Assembly: GCA_019925095.2 (NCBI GenBank)
Contig: CM034406.1
Location: 16,802,388 to 16,866,387, forward strand
DNA length: 64,000 nucleotides
Origin: Dendrolimus kikuchii
Taxonomy: Eukaryota; Arthropoda; Insecta; Lepidoptera; Lasiocampidae
Direction of reading: 5' to 3'
In this document: positions 63,691-64,000 of the stretch, piece after piece
How positions within the stretch are numbered: the first letter of the stretch is position 1
How the letters are laid out: each line of letters starts with the position of its first letter
Position numbers and translations under genes: made by a program
Notes under the pieces: generated by a model
Seen by the model: the letters and a program-made list of their open reading frames with translations, nothing else
The model's database searches: none
What the model was told of the DNA's origin: nothing

Positions 63691-64000
63691 TACGACTATT
63701 ACTCTTTCGTTCATTCAACAACAGAGATTCCTGTTTCTATTTTTGAATTTTAAAATTATAGTTTTGTTCTTTTTGTCTACATGGAAATGTTGCATTGCTC
63801 ATTGCTCGGAGACTGAATTGAGGTAGTGTGGGACTAGCATCTCTATTGGATAGGCATCAATACCATTCTGGTGTTCGTTCTATCTTCCAAGCCGGAGTTG
63901 AAGACAGGGCTATCTATGTGCTGTATGTCTCATTTTTATACAAATTGAAAAATGAGTGAACACGTGTAAATTCGACTAAAGACTCAATTCTAGTTGGCAT
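63691..64000. other. Right-edge spacer
   Basis: No supported feature; possible exons cut by the window edge cannot be excluded. Confidence 0.35.

Overview
The window looks like insect nuclear DNA, most probably from a moth or butterfly (Lepidoptera). The reasons are the AT-rich background, two tRNA-derived SINE families, many short Helitrons ending in a GC hairpin plus CTAG, non-LTR retrotransposon 3' ends of types common in Lepidoptera, a mariner, hAT relics and Ty3/Gypsy LTRs. No operons, ribosome binding sites, CRISPR arrays, rRNA genes or stand-alone tRNA genes were seen. The only tRNA-like signals are SINE heads.

Host genes are scarce. An open frame runs from the left edge to 642 (+) and is an unrecognised, Ser- and Lys/Arg-rich partial coding exon. 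It either stops at 640-642 or is spliced at a perfect GTAAGT 12 bases earlier. Around 38.69-39.32 kb there is a convincing 5' gene end on the + strand. It has a GC-richer leader, an ATG preceded by an in-frame stop, a 44-codon exon ending at a splice donor, and 250 bases further on a second tiny ATG exon ending at an even better donor in the same phase. These look like alternative first exons of a gene that continues beyond the region or across a long intron. A weaker promoter-like site (two identical CACGTG sites plus TATA) lies at 19.2 kb.

Mobile DNA fills the rest. The intervals listed add up to roughly half the window by my own addition, and older unrecognised repeats probably raise that. 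Families are named here by letter. A: about 320 bp, oligo-A-tailed retroposon, about 15 copies. B and C: tRNA-derived SINEs. D: non-LTR retrotransposon 3' ends with (TATG)n tails, eleven copies, seven of them with perfect 9-13 bp target duplications. E, L, M, N, O, R: other non-LTR 3' ends. G: five solo LTRs with ATAT-like 4-bp target duplications. F, H, J, K: dispersed repeats of uncertain class. Helitron-like elements: P, Q, S, I and a 1.8-kb one at 50.0-51.8 kb with a 1-kb T/G minisatellite. DNA transposons: a nearly intact mariner (9010-10287), hAT-like elements (12563-13004, 16583-17437, 60933-62035) and several MITEs. One recently inserted, internally deleted Gypsy element (39611-40892) keeps two LTRs differing at one position.

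Layout: 0-0.8 kb exon; 0.8-8.5 kb SINE, microsatellite, Helitrons, solo LTR, MITEs; 9-10.3 kb mariner; 10.3-38.4 kb nested retroelements, hAT, Helitrons, LINE fragments; 38.7-39.3 kb gene start; 39.6-41 kb Gypsy inside (TA)n; 41-64 kb more SINEs, Helitrons, solo LTR, retroposons and a four-layer nest at 60.9-62.2 kb. I found no new gene system. The most unusual items are the young miniature Gypsy, a chimeric D-F retroinsertion with its own target duplication, repeated 5' ends of family A at the base of a predicted hairpin, and the paired candidate first exons.
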